A DNA stretch of 64,000 bases from Tuctoria greenei (lineage: Eukaryota; Streptophyta; Magnoliopsida; Poales; Poaceae): NCBI GenBank assembly GCA_036927565.1, contig JAYESD010000009.1, forward strand, positions 157,750,929 to 157,814,928. Reading direction: 5' to 3'. Positions within the stretch are counted from its first letter, which is position 1. Every line of letters starts with the position of its first letter. A program made the position numbers and the translations under genes. The notes beneath the pieces were generated by a model, which had not been told where the DNA came from, did not search any database, and worked only from the letters and a program-made list of their open reading frames with translations. Positions 1 to 11,071 of this stretch are shown here, piece by piece.

Positions 1-77
1 AGCAAATTGGGTCGTAAATAAATCAACTGTTAATGGCTCCAAATATTTTAAGATGGATGGGAATTCAAATTCCACAT
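1..77 (-). mobile_element. Ty1/copia element, distal pol piece
   Basis: Read on the minus strand, this stretch encodes the segment that follows the integrase core in plant copia elements, ending in a form of the conserved YLEPLTGDLFT run (here YLEPLTVDLFTTQFA). It continues the open frame that stops at 22447, so a gypsy element was inserted in the middle of this copia gene. The 5-bp duplication CACAT (73-77 and 22447-22451) marks that insertion. The reverse transcriptase part would lie to the left, outside the window. Confidence 0.75.
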
Positions 78-389
78 TGTCGAAGTGTGCGATCGACACT
101 TCCCCTAGTACTACTTATATCATAGCCTGCGGAGGTTCTTGATTGGTTGGGGTGCGAGTGAGATTATGAACAAGATGATGACATGAGGGATTTACGTGGT
201 TCAGGCCGTCTGAGCGTAACACCCTACTCCACAGGTTGTGTGTTGTATGTATGAAGATGTGTGGCCCTTGTGAGCGTATGTGCTTGGTTGTCGTGTATCG
301 TGCAGTGCAGTCCTTTTATAGTCTAAGGATTGGTTGTTGCATCACTTGTCTGCCCCGACATGTGGCTCTGGCGTAATTAACAGCCTAAT

Positions 390-851
390 TGTAACACCCT
401 CATTTTCATGCATCATGCCTTGCATACACTCATATACATGTTTAAAATTAACCCACAACAAGAGGAATGAGTTTAAAATTGATTTGGAGCATTTAAAATT
501 GATTTAGAACAAAACCGCACTTAAAATGCAGGAAAGTGCGGACTAGTCCGATTTTACTGAGGACTAGTCTGATTTCTCTCTGACTAAAAACAGACTTGTC
601 CGTTTTTGCTACGGACTAGTCTGATTTTGCCTCTGAAAACTTTTGGACTTGTCCGATTTTGTGCGGACTAGTCCGATATTCTAAGAATCCTTGAAAAATT
701 GTTAAGTCTCTGGACTTTTCTGGACTAGTCCGGTGTTCCAACGGACTTGTACGTTTTCCTCTCTGACTAAAGTCAGACTTGTCCGATTTTAGGCCAGACT
801 TGTCCGATTTTCTCTCTGGACATTTTCAGACTAGTCCGTTCCTTTTCGGAC
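390..851 (+). repeat. 5' LTR of the chromovirus, truncated
   Basis: The copy matches 1721-2182, then ends within the palindrome array at ...TTTTCGGAC and continues straight into pol sequence. TATA box, R, U5, primer-binding site and gag are all lost, so no genomic RNA can start here. Confidence 0.9.
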
Positions 852-852
852 G

Positions 853-1717
853 TAGTGGCCGATGCATTGAGTAGTAAGGGAGTAAGTCATCAACTCACAG
901 TTCAAGAGTTACCATCCGAGTTATGTAAGGAGTTCGAACGATTGAACCTCGGGTTTGTAAATGAGATGGAGATAATGGAGTTAAATCTGACCTTGGAGCA
1001 AGAAATTCGAGAAGCACAAACCACAAATGAGGAGATCAAGGAAATCAAGGAAAGGACCGAAGAAGGGAGAGAATTCAGATTTGATGACGATGAACATGGT
1101 ACTTTATGGCTTGGAAAAAGGATTGTCGTGTCTAATGTGAAGCATATTCGGGAGACAATACTAAAGGAGGCACATGACTCACCATACTCGATTCACCCCG
1201 GTTGTACGAAGACGTACAAAGACTTGAAGGCTTGCTATTGGTGGGATAGCATGAAAAAGGAGACTATGTTTACCTTAAGGTGTCACCAATGAAAGGTCAT
1301 AAGAGGTTTAACATAAGAGGCAAGCTAGCACCTAGATACATTGGACCATTCAAGAATTTGGAAAAAAGAGGAGAAATAGCATATAAGTTGGAGATGCCAA
1401 CTCATCTTTCGGATTTCCATGATGTCTTTTATGTTTCCCAGCTCAAGAAGTGCTTGAGAGTACCGGAAGAACAAGTGTCAATGGAAGGATTAGAATTAGA
1501 GGAAGATTTGACTTATGCCGAGCAACTGGTCAAGATCTTGGAAACCAAGGAGAGAGTCACAAGGAAAAAGGTTATTAGATGGTGTAAAGTTCAATGGAAG
1601 CACCACACAGAAAAAGAAGCAACGTGGGAATTGGAGGATGATCTCAAGAAGGAATTTCCCTATCTCTTCTCTTCCGCGTCGAATCTCGAGGGCGAGATTC
1701 ATTTTAAGGGGGGGTAG
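853..1717 (+). pseudogene. Chromovirus pol remnant: RNase H end, integrase finger, integrase C-terminus with chromodomain
   Basis: The reading begins at the RNase H end (VVADALSSK, usually VVADALSRK), passes a linker and the first half of the integrase HHCC finger (HDSPYSIHPGCTKTYKDLKACYWW), and then jumps at about 1266 to the integrase C-terminus (VSPMKGHKRF, KLAPRYIGPFKNLEKRG, DFHDVFYVSQLKKCL) and a chromodomain-like tail (VRWCKVQWKHHTEKEATWELE-like). The catalytic DDE core is missing. The two halves are in different frames, so two deletions made this element. Confidence 0.88.
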
Positions 1718-1720
1718 GTT

Positions 1721-4526
1721 TGTAACACCCTCATTTTCATGCATCATGCCTTGCATACACTCATATACATGTTTAACATTAACCCACAACAAGAGGAACG
1801 AGTTTAAAATTGATTTGGAGCATTTAAAATTGATTTGGAACAAAATCGCACTTAAAATGCAGGAAAGTGCGGACTAGTCCGATTTTACTGAGGACTAGTC
1901 CAATTTCTCTCTGACTAAAAAGGGACCTGTCCGTTTTTGCTGCGGACTAGTCCGATTTTGCCTCTGGAAACTTTCGGACTTGTCCGATTTTGTGCGGACT
2001 AGTCCGATATTCCAAGAATCCTTGAAATATTGCTAAGTCTCCGGACTTTCCCGGACTAGTCAGGTGTTCCAGTGGACTTGTCCATTTTCCTCTCAAACTA
2101 AAGTCGGACTTGTCCGATTTTAGGCCAGAATTGTCCGATTTCCTCTCTGGACCTTTTCGGACTAGTCCGGTCGTTTTCGGACTTGTCCGATATTTCGCGA
2201 CTCCGAGTTGATCTTTTGTTTTACGACTTGTTTCTTGGCTTTCATGTTAAGTGGGCCTAGGGATGTCGTGCCTAACTCTTTTAGAGCCCATGTGGGACCC
2301 TAAACCGGTCTCTACTCATCCCAAACTCGAAATCCATCTAACCCTAGCCTCTACCTCTATATAAACAACCCCACCCCTTTTCTTGACATCTATTTGCCAC
2401 TTTTCCACCCCACCCAAACCCTAGTTCGTGAGGATCCACCATCAAGGAGGGAGGAGAAGATCTCAAGCAAGAAGGAGAAGAGGAGGAAACGAAAGAGGAT
2501 CAAGATCTCCACCAAGCTTTCGTTCTTCGTCACCAATTCATCTCCAAGTTCATCATCAACCCTAGATCATCAAGATCCAAGTGTTACCTCCAAGTTTCTT
2601 GATTCATTAGAGTTCTAAACACCTGGTATACCTTCTATTCTTTTTTTCTTACGTGAATTTGACCCCTAACCTCCGAATTCACGTCGATCTAGAAAACCCT
2701 AATCTGCTGATCGTAGAGTGTGGACTTGTCCGATCCCTAGCAGACTAGTTCGATCTTCTTGGTTAAATTGGGTTGAATTAATTCTAAAGTTTGACCTAAT
2801 CAACTCCAAACCTGTATAAACTTGTTAAAAGCTATTAGCTAGCTAGTGATATGTGAAAGCAATCTATTAACAAGTTCTATCTTGCATTTGCATTAATCAT
2901 GCATGTCATGTCATACTGAGTAATATTTGTGCACTCTTTGATTGTGTTTCTTGTCTTGTATATTTATTGTGCGGATTAGACAGATTTGCGCTAGAGAGTG
3001 CTGCGGAGGATCTACAACACCAAGAGTTTGAAGGCTTTGACCCTAATCAACCGCAAGAGCAAGACAAGTGTCCTTGAAGCATATTTATCCTGTTTTGAAA
3101 TAAATGTTTTGTTTGCAAAATTGCATGCTTGTGTCAATTTGATGGAATTCCTATGGTAGGAAGTTTACTAGCGTTGTTTGACCACCCTTGTCGCCTGGAA
3201 TTTATGGTAGAGAGTTGGGAAGGGATTTTTACCTTTTTGCTTCGCTTAATTCATTGGGATGGGAAAACAATACTATACATTAATGATGTATTTATGAGAC
3301 TATGATTAACATGAACTGGTCAATATGATATGGTAAAGGGTGATCTAAGCAAGCCTGGTATGTGGATGGGTTGGATGCCATGGTGGTTTGCTTGCTTTAG
3401 ATCTAAGGACCGGTTCATGAGAGAATACGCCAGGACTACAGTGCCACCACGAGGCCAAGTATGGGTGCGACGTAGCTGATTAATTAGGGCTTTGCTAGTG
3501 TTGTTTGGACCATTGTGGATGCTCGGGGAAGGGGTAGTCGGATTGGGTTTGTTGATGATTGGTGGGACTACCCTGGGATCCGAATGGCTCAAGAGGGGGC
3601 CCTTGGTTGAAGATGTGCTCTGTGGGAGACATCACCACCGGTGAAACCTCAGTTGGGTCTAAATAGGCTAGTAATCCCTTTGTAAAGGCTATTTTGTGAT
3701 ATCTTGGCCATACACCAAATGAAGTGTAATTGGCATAAGGGAGGTTCTTTAGTCGCCGACGGGTGATGAAATTACAAACATGTGGGTAAAGTGGTTCAAA
3801 CTCTGCAGAGTCTAATAAACTATCATGATAGCCATGATCCCGGTTATGAGCACCTGGCCAACTTCCATGATTAGAGGGAAATTGGGATTTTGAGATAGTT
3901 ATGGTTGGTATTATAGTTATGAATTAAATTCTGGTATTGAATATGCATATTGGTATATGATGATGGATATGGAATATGGACTGGTATTATGATTACTACA
4001 TGGCTATGGTGGGTTTGATTCATATACATATAATATATTGCTTTTCAAATGTTTTAATGTACCTTTCAGCACTCAACCATTATTATATTCGTCATTTGAA
4101 TCAGCCACATGTCATACTTTCCACACTTTTTGAGTACGCCATGTACTCACTCTTGCAATCCCCACCCCAATAGTTGCAGGTCAGGATTGGGAGTTTAATG
4201 GTGATAATGCGGAGTTCTAGGCCGTTTCTACCGTCAGCTTGCCTGTGGTGTTGATTGGAGCTGTGCTATACCCTATTGCTTATGTTGACTAGCTGTTTAG
4301 TTTGCTTAATTAGTTTATTTCCATTGCATTAGTTGAACCTGTCATTAATATTCATTAGAGTTTGTACTCGAGGATAATATGGTTTGTGCAATAAAATTTG
4401 GTTAATTAATCTTGTTCTATGGTAATTTTCGGTATACTCTTTTGTGATGCACTTGTGTATGTGTGTTGAACATCCTGGGCACACATATGCGTTAGCTTGG
4501 TTCATTTTCCGGAATCGGGCGTCACA
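1721..4526 (+). repeat. 3' LTR of the chromovirus
   Basis: A 2806-bp LTR. Its first 460 bp align with the truncated 5' copy at 390-851. U3 carries a dense set of GGACTAGTCC / GGACTTGTCC motifs at 1868-2195. A TATA box (TATATAAA, 2358-2365) is followed by a purine-rich leader (2430-2500) that is probably transcribed. The rest has no coding sense; the short frame at 2394-2618 is leader sequence. Confidence 0.88.
2358..2365 (+). promoter_or_regulatory. TATA box in chromovirus 3' LTR
   Basis: TATATAAA preceded by CCTCTACCTC, about 30 bp before a leader-like region. Transcription from here would run through the rest of the LTR into the flanking gypsy LTR. Confidence 0.55.
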
Positions 4527-5058
4527 CTAATACACAATCTACAGGTATTAAGCTTAATTGAAAGTGATAACGCGCCTTAATGACGGTGTTACCCCTATTA
4601 ACAGTCCACTGATCATGTGTCATTAATATAGCATTAATGACACGTAATGAGGTCTTGTAACTGTCGCTTTAGATGTCCCTTGAAAGTCCAAGCCGTTGGA
4701 GATCTCTCTGTCTTTCGTTGAAGTCCTAGCTCCGGAGGTTCGACACGTGGCGGCTCTGGAGCTTCCCATCATGGGGAGGCAGGTCCGAAGCCATTATACA
4801 TGTGGCAGCACTAGAGCTTCCCTCTACTGGGGGTTAGGTCTGGGGTCACTGGACACGTGGTAAGACCGGAGCTTCTCAATGAAGGGAGTTAGGTCTGGCC
4901 TTATGTTACATGTGTCAGTACCGGAGCTACCCAGATGAGAGAGACAGGTCCAGTACTAAGTAACACGAGCGGACTTCAAAGGTCTTCAACTTTAAAGGGT
5001 GGAACTCCTTAGCTTTTCTTGCAATATCATGGGGTACTCAGTATGCAGGGTACCGACA

Positions 5059-5120
5059 GTGGCCCCCAGGCCCACCTCCGGTAGAAATCCTTTGGGTTAA
5101 GTTATCCTACCGGAGGTGGG
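5059..5120 (-). other. Polypurine tract with a perfect 14-bp hairpin, Tat-like gypsy
   Basis: In element sense a perfect 14-bp stem (arms 5120-5107 and 5084-5071, CCCACCTCCGGTAG and its complement, 22-nt loop) is followed at once by CCTGGGGGCCAC and then by the 3' LTR. The 3' arm and the following G-rich run form the polypurine tract that primes plus-strand DNA. The nested element has the same arrangement at 15108-15154. Confidence 0.85.
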
Positions 5121-5593
5121 ACCATCTTCGATTCCCATGTTGCGGCTTCAAAAGTCTTCTGATGTGTCGTTGGGGCGATGATCCGTGGTTAAACTATCGC
5201 CTCATGGCTTCATTTGAATGCGGCAGGTGAGATCCTCTGCGGATCTCACGCAATTGAAGGTCGCCGGTTCCCAATGCAAAAACCATATCGGTTTCGCGCG
5301 CCTTGTCAGGCCGCCGCCCTCGGGCTTCCAACCTCCCATCATGACAACAATTCACTTGGGGTAATAACTTCGGCTTTTCTGCCAAAGTGGACCTGAGCCC
5401 ATTTTCCATTGGCAGGGTAGATTTTTGAAAATGTGATATCGGTCCCATTGCGGTTTCCATCCAAGCGTCGCCGAGACTTACTTAAGAAGGAAAGCCCACA
5501 CGGTTTGAGGACTCTTTATGCTTTCAATCAAATCGCGCTCAAAGCCTCCCAACCCTCACATAGCTTTGTCTTCTTTCACTCCACTTTGCCGCG
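5121..5593. other. Spacer between polypurine tract and antisense gene
   Basis: About 470 bp with no convincing open frame. It lies upstream of the antisense gene start at 5594 and would have to hold that gene's promoter and leader. I see no clear TATA box. Confidence 0.4.
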
Positions 5594-8394
5594 ATGGAAT
5601 TGGATCTTCCCCGCAGCATGATTGAGACCAAGGAAGGTCTGTCGAAGGTCCGAACCTACATGGGGTGGTCCAGTGATTCCTTCAACCGTGACATCCGCTT
5701 CGGCAAGCTCCCCTTCAAGAAGGAGCGCACCGGAGACATGGTGTACTTCTCTGCGTACGCCATGGTAGGTCTAATCCCACCTTTTTCAACCTTCTTCTTG
5801 ATGCTGCTAGACTTCTATGGTCTCCAGCTGCATCACCTCAGCCCCCACTCTCTCTTGCTAGTGGTGACTTTCGTCTACTTCTGTGAGAAGTGGGTGGGCG
5901 TGCCTCTCTGTGTTGAGCTATTCTTGACCTTCTTCATGGTCCACACCACCAGAAAGGGGATAGAGCTGATCGGCTTCTACTACTTTGTGAAGCGGAAAAA
6001 CTGCCCCTTTAAGTACTTGAGGTCCTTCCCCTCTGGCAAGTGGGACGATTGGAAGAAGTATTGGGTGATCATCGCCGTGTAGGAGCATGAGAGGCTGGAG
6101 CTGCCCCATGGTCTTCCCAATGTCGACACTGACACGTGGAACACTGTTCCAGAGCTATCAGATGCATACAAGCCCATCCTGGCATGGATCCAAGAATGCG
6201 TCAAGGGTGGAGTGACCCCTCAAATGGTCTTCGACAATTTCTTGGTTAACAGGTGGGCTCAGCTGAAGACAAGGGAGTGGCCCGCATGGGCTTTCAATAG
6301 CGTGATGGATCACAACCGGATTTAAACCGGTTTGAATTCCAATTTGGATGATGAAGCCTTGAAGCTCCATCTAAAGAAGTTCAATAATGGAGCTAGCTTC
6401 CCCGACGCCTTGGTTCCGCCAGCTGCTCTCCTGCCTCTGAACATGATTCCAGAGATCAGTAGGGAGCTTCAGAGAACAATGCCAGTGTTGGACAACCTCG
6501 GCGTGGTGGAGAGGCGATCAACCTCCGGGGTAGCCATCCCCGGGGCTTCTGAGAGGGTGGCCCCCGCTGCCCCTAGAAAGAAAGTGGATGACGCTGGCAA
6601 GGGCAAGGGCAAGGAGCCGGCCAAATATTCCAGCCGAAAGAGGAAGTTAAGGCATGTTTACGGAAGCCCCATCGGGTTAGCTTCAACTTCAACAACCCCT
6701 TCTCTCCGGCGAAGGAGATCTTCAGTGGCTACTCCTGCTTCGGTATCGGCACCCTTGAGGGACTCAAGCTCTGGCAGATCAACTCTGGCTTCGGTGCGAG
6801 CTGTGGGCTCCGGGTCCGAAGGTCCTTCCCAGCTAAGGGAGGTTCCAACTAAGAAGACTCCAGATGCTGTAGGTGGCTCCCAACCAAGGTCCGAGGTTTT
6901 TGTCTCACCAGATTTGGTGGGCTCTAACTCTGGGCCTCAGAAGAAGAGATTCTGCAGTGACTATGGCAGTAGAATTCCCAGGTAAGCAGCGTAAACTCAC
7001 CTTGAGGTGCTAACCTTGTTTTTATTATATGTTTAATCTTTTCGACCTTTAGTTTCTAGGATGTCGAGAAAGAATTCTGAGGCTTTGGCATCTGCTGCAG
7101 CAACTGAAGTTGTGCGTGCTGAAGCTCCGGCTTCAACCACTTAGCCTTCCCAAGTGGTGGCAGAAGACACGGCAGCTCCGGCGCCAGCTGTCGTGGACTT
7201 GGATCCAGAGGAGATGCCAGAAGCTCCCGTGGTAGCACCAGACCACGGGGGAGAAGTTGATGAAAATGCACCACCAATAGCGGCACCAGAGACTGAAGCT
7301 CCAGTGCAGAAGTTAGAGGTGGCAGAAGCTCCGACACTTGAGCCGGAGGTAATCGAAGCTTCGGCTCCATGTCAGAAGTAGCTGAAGATCCGACGATTGA
7401 GCTGGAGTTGCCCTGAAGTTCCGGCCTCTGTGCCGGAGATAGTTGAAGATCCGGCCTCCGTACCAGAGGTGGTTGAAGCTCCGACAGCTCACCGAGAAGG
7501 AGGGTTTGATCAAGGCTCTCGATGACCAATCCAGGGGGCTGTTTGAGCAGGCCAAAGAGGCCAACGAGGCAGCGAATGACCGCCAGGACAACCTCAAAAC
7601 TTTCCATGAGACGCTTCTCAAGCGCCAGGAAAGTCTCAATGAGCGGGAAGAGAAACTCCTGGAACAGCATGAGGATATTTTGAAGAGAGAGGAGGAGCTC
7701 ACTCAGAAACTGTCTCTAGGAGAGCAAAACTTGGCTGACCACACCAAAAAGCTTGATCTGCAGAGCAAGGAAGAGGAAGAGAAGTACTGGAAACTGCGGC
7801 GGGAGCTCTCAAAAGGAGAAGCTCATGTTGCCATCAGAGAAGGGAAAGTAAGGGGCAGGGATAAGGACCTGGCCGAATGGCGGAACCGCATCCACCTCCG
7901 GGAGAAGGAGCTCGCCGACCACAAAAAGCAAATAGCTAAAAGTATTCATCAACATGCCTAAGTGGCCGAGCGCCTCACTCGAGAAGGTTCGGAGCTTGCG
8001 ACCGCCAGGAGGTCACTGGAGGAGCTACGAAATTTGAGGGAGACTGAGTTCCAGCAGGTGTGGGATTTCTTGGGGCGAGCCAATGATGCTATGATGCCGC
8101 TGGACTTCAGTCCAGACAATCCAGAGCTGGAGCTAGACCAAGCGCTGGTGGCACTTAGCTCTGCTGGCAGCAAACTCGACACGATGGGTGACGTCATCGT
8201 GGACTAGCTGGAGACGGGGGGAAATCTGTGGCCAAGAAAGTCGCAAAATATGTGCTGATATGTTACAAGAGCCGAGACCCCCAATTCTCTCTAGATCTGG
8301 TGCTCGAAGGGCCCGTTGATGAAGAGGAAGACACCGCCAAGGCCAACATTCAAGAGGTTGCCTAGAAAGTTGCCTCATACTTCCGTAGAAACTA
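5594..8394 (+). pseudogene. Antisense-strand gene of the Tat-like gypsy (Transposase_28-like / coiled coil), broken
   Basis: The gene runs opposite to gag-pol. From the ATG at 5594 the frame stays open to 6985 apart from stops at 6080 and about 6322. The first 150 residues (KVRTYMGWSSDSF ... PPFSTFFLMLLDFYGLQLHHL ... CEKWVGVPLCVELF) resemble the Pfam family called putative gypsy-type transposon (Transposase_28, PF04195). A spliceable intron follows (GTAAGC at about 6981, TTCTAG before 7060). After it comes an Ala/Glu/Pro-rich part (7061-7381, stop at 7142), then a long Glu/Lys-rich coiled coil (7443-7961, for example NEREEKLLEQHEDILKREEEL), and a C-terminal block ending at 8394 (LICYKSRDPQFSLDLVLEGP). 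A frameshift lies near 7380-7440 and another near 8210. The function of such antisense genes is not established. Confidence 0.8.
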
Positions 8395-8399
8395 AGACT

Positions 8400-9761
8400 T
8401 TTCTCTTTTGATGATGTGTTGATGACTTGAACGCTTTGAACTTGTAGCTTTTAGGTCCGAAGTTTATTTCCAACTTCTCCAAGGAGCTTTTGTTGCGTTG
8501 ATGGTGGGCCCCCTTGGAGTTGTCGGAGTTTAATAGGTCTGAAGGGGCCTACTATCTATGCACAAAACGTCGACGGCGGGCCCCCTGGGGTTGTCGGAGC
8601 TTGGTAGCTTCGACGGCACCCACAGTCAACGCACAGAACGCTGACCCCCCTGGGAGTTTTCGGAGGTTGGTAGATCCAACAGAGCCCACTGTAAACGGAT
8701 TAAATGTCGATGGCGGGCCCCTGGGGTTGTCGAAGCTTGGTAGGTCTCACAACACCCACTATCAACACATGAAACATCGACGGTGGGCCCCCTAGGGTTG
8801 TCGGATTTTCCCAACTTTGACGATATCCACCATCAATGTAGAATACGTCGACGGTGAATTCCCTTGGGGTGATTTATTCATCGTCTTCACATCATTATGC
8901 TTCACGTCGACGGTTGGCCCCCATGGAAGTTGTCGGAGCTTGTTAGCTCCGACGGCACCCATTTTCAACGTTTAAAACATCGATGGCGGGGCCCCTTAGG
9001 GGATGTCGGAGCTTGGTATATCCGACATCGTTCACCATGTTCATAAGTTTTTATTTTTCCTGCGCTTCAAAGATGAGAAAAACAGTAAAAGTCATCCTCT
9101 CGTCTATAACTCATTTGCGACTTACTGTTCTTATTTGGATTTTAGATCCGAATAAACTCGATATGATAACAAGCACATTGATGTATTCTTTCCAGATCCG
9201 AATGCTTTTAGGACCCGCCCTACTAAGGCCTGCCAGAATGTAGGTAAAGTGGCGTACTTATGGTGCAGGACCAGGCTAAGTCGATAGCACACTCCGGACC
9301 TGTGTTGGCTTGGCGTTTAGGTGAGTAGACCATGTAGCAATGCAAAGATCCAAAGAGACCAACAATATAACTTGTACAACATATGAATAACCTTGACTAA
9401 AACTCAAAAGGGATTGCACAACTTCGTTATAGACAAGAAGGAGAAGGATAAATAATAGAGAATGAGCCTGTATAAAATTAATGTATGTGGAGTCTGCTTT
9501 TACACAATAATTCATTATAGCTCCGGATTACAGGGGAGACAAAGACACACTTAGGGTACAGAACCAGACTAAGTGTGATATACATCTTGTACTAACCAAG
9601 GGCAGGTAGCTAAACTTTTAGTGTTGTGACTGTGTCAAGTGTTGCTTGAACTTCCCGGACCCTCCCGGAGGGGTCCGGATGTTCTCGCGGAGGACCTACC
9701 ATACTCTGTTTATAGACTCTATAACTTACATTGCGTGTAATTACAGACTCATCTTCTGATA
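8400..9761 (-). other. Non-coding 3' spacer of the Tat-like gypsy, with minisatellite
   Basis: Between the end of pol and the antisense gene lies 1.4 kb without coding sense. At 9541-9580 and 9250-9300 it holds, in minus sense, modules of the form CTTAGCCTGGTCCTGCACC that recur in the non-autonomous element (13401, 13585, 13979, 14431). At 8495-9030 it holds a degenerate tandem array of units about 70-95 bp long, each with a GTCGACGGCGGGCCCC-like start. In minus sense these are related to the 70-bp array at 11671-13095. Confidence 0.8.
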
Positions 9762-10141
9762 CTAAGCATAAAACTTACGGAGGTGCTCGATGTTCCAAGG
9801 ATTAGGAAGCAGGTTCCCATCCTCAGTTGTTAGGCGAACGCATTCAGGATGGGATACTTTGATCAATCAGAAAGAGCCTTCCTAGTTGGGTGAAAGTTTG
9901 TTCATCCCTTCACGAGTTAGTATTCTCCGCAGTACCAGATCGCCATCCTCAAGCTGTCGATTACGCACATGCTTTTGATGATAGTGCCGGAGCGGATGGT
10001 GATAACGTGCATTTCGAACATCTACTTGGCACCTTCCCTCGTCGGCGAGGTCAAGGTCTTCACGCCAGAGCTAGTCCTGTATGGCTTCATCGAAGGTCTG
10101 GACCCGGAGTGACCCCATGGTGATCTCTGGAGGAAGGACTA
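9762..10141 (-). pseudogene. pol C-terminus of the Tat-like gypsy (integrase tail)
   Basis: This is the continuation of the integrase interrupted at 15974. Minus-strand reading from 10141 resumes with LPPEITMGSLRVQTFDEA, then RNRQLEDGDLVLRRIL, KLSPNWEGSF, and ends ...NPWNIEHLRKFYA before a TAG at 9764-9762. The order matches the integrase C-terminal domain of plant gypsy elements. One stop lies in the middle. Confidence 0.85.
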
Positions 10142-11014
10142 TGTCGGTACCCTAAAGACCGGGTACCTCCGCATACAAGAAGAAGCTCCGGACTTGTCCT
10201 CCCCGCCGAGGAGAGTTCTAGAGTTGCCACACATCATACGGCTCCAGGCCCTTGCTCCCACTGAGGAGGGCTCCGGAACTGCCACACATCCTCCGGCTCC
10301 CGACCCTTGATCCAACCGAGGAGGGCTCCAGAGCTGGAGTATGTCCCATGACCTACAATGAGTTGTGGACCCCAAAGAGTAAAGGGTAGCGTGTCCTGTA
10401 CAGTTGTGCATTGAAGGCATGCGCCTTCCCCAGGCACACGATGCAGCGCACGCCCCTGTCAGGTACCGCTATGCCCATTCACATCGTAGTGAAGGCGCTG
10501 TAGGCCTAACCCACACCGCCAAGTGGGTAGCTTACGGCGACAAGACAGATGGGACGTTCCCTGCCATCATCAATGACTGTGCCCTGCCACTGGCGACCAA
10601 TGCGACAAGACAGCAAGTCTTCAAAGTGCGGTCAAAGGCAGCGTACGCAAGAAGCCTTAGATCTTGCACAGGATAAGATCACCCCGGGGCCACCTGTCAG
10701 GCCCCGAGCCCCACTTGTAAGTCGTCCGACCTTGGACTATAAAAGGATCGGGCAGCCACCGACTTAGAATTCTTCTCTGGCCTGCTCAGACCAGACTCGG
10801 AAGCCCCGATACACACACACACATACACACTCACCAAGCAATACAATCCACCATGGAGTAGGGTGTTATGCTCCTTGCGACCCGAACCACGTAAAAATCA
10901 GCGTGTCACATACTCTTCCGCTAGAACACTAGTTTGACGCCTAAGCTCCGCCGAACAAGACCACGGGCTACTCCTTAGCAGATTTGAGGGAAGTGTCGCA
11001 TTAACACTTCGGCA
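10142..11014 (+). repeat. 5' LTR of the non-autonomous element
   Basis: An 873-bp LTR starting TGTCGGTACCC and ending TTCGGCA. It has three ~50-bp units (10202-10340, GAGGAGGGCTCCGGA-like), a TATA box (TATAAAA, 10738-10744), an (AC)n run (10812-10830) and the lineage motif GTGGAGTAGGGTGTTA. It is longer than the other LTR because of one extra ~50-bp unit. Confidence 0.88.
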
Positions 11015-11034
11015 TTTGGCGCGCCAGGTAGGGG
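11015..11034 (+). other. Primer-binding site of the non-autonomous element
   Basis: TTTGGCGCGCCAGGTAGGGG directly follows the 5' LTR. It differs from the host element's site (21619-21600) at only three positions. Confidence 0.7.
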
Positions 11035-11071
11035 CCTTTTCCCTCAAAAAGGTGGTAGCGTTTTCACCACC

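Larger units (their letters stand above)
390..4526 (+). mobile_element. Ty3/gypsy chromovirus, internally deleted
   Basis: The element starts TGTAACACCC and ends GGGCGTCACA, flanked by the 5-bp duplication CTAAT (385-389 and 4527-4531). It interrupts the 3' LTR of the Tat-like gypsy. The 5' LTR (390 to about 851) is cut short and fused directly to the end of the RNase H region. The 3' LTR (1721-4526) is complete at 2806 bp. The polypurine tract AAGGGGGGGTAGG lies at 1706-1718. The chromodomain-like end of its integrase supports the chromovirus assignment; Tekay/Del is my best guess for the clade. Confidence 0.9.
78..5058 (-). repeat. 3' LTR of the Tat-like gypsy, split by a nested element
   Basis: The LTR is bases 78-389 plus 4532-5058, about 840 bp, and matches the intact copy at 21620-22446 base for base over most of its length. 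The minus-strand TATA box TATAAAA lies at 314-320. Its U3 contains four units of exactly 55 bp, each carrying CACGTG or CATGTG (4744, 4799, 4854, 4909). The break at 390 is the chromovirus insertion. Confidence 0.93.

Noticed and set aside
2394..2618. 74-residue frame in the chromovirus LTR
   Set aside because: It lies in the purine-rich leader after the TATA box; Lys/Arg/Ser composition comes from the purine bias.
10812..10830. (AC)n run as an independent microsatellite
   Set aside because: It occurs at the same place in both LTRs of the element (also 15760-15785), so it is part of the LTR.
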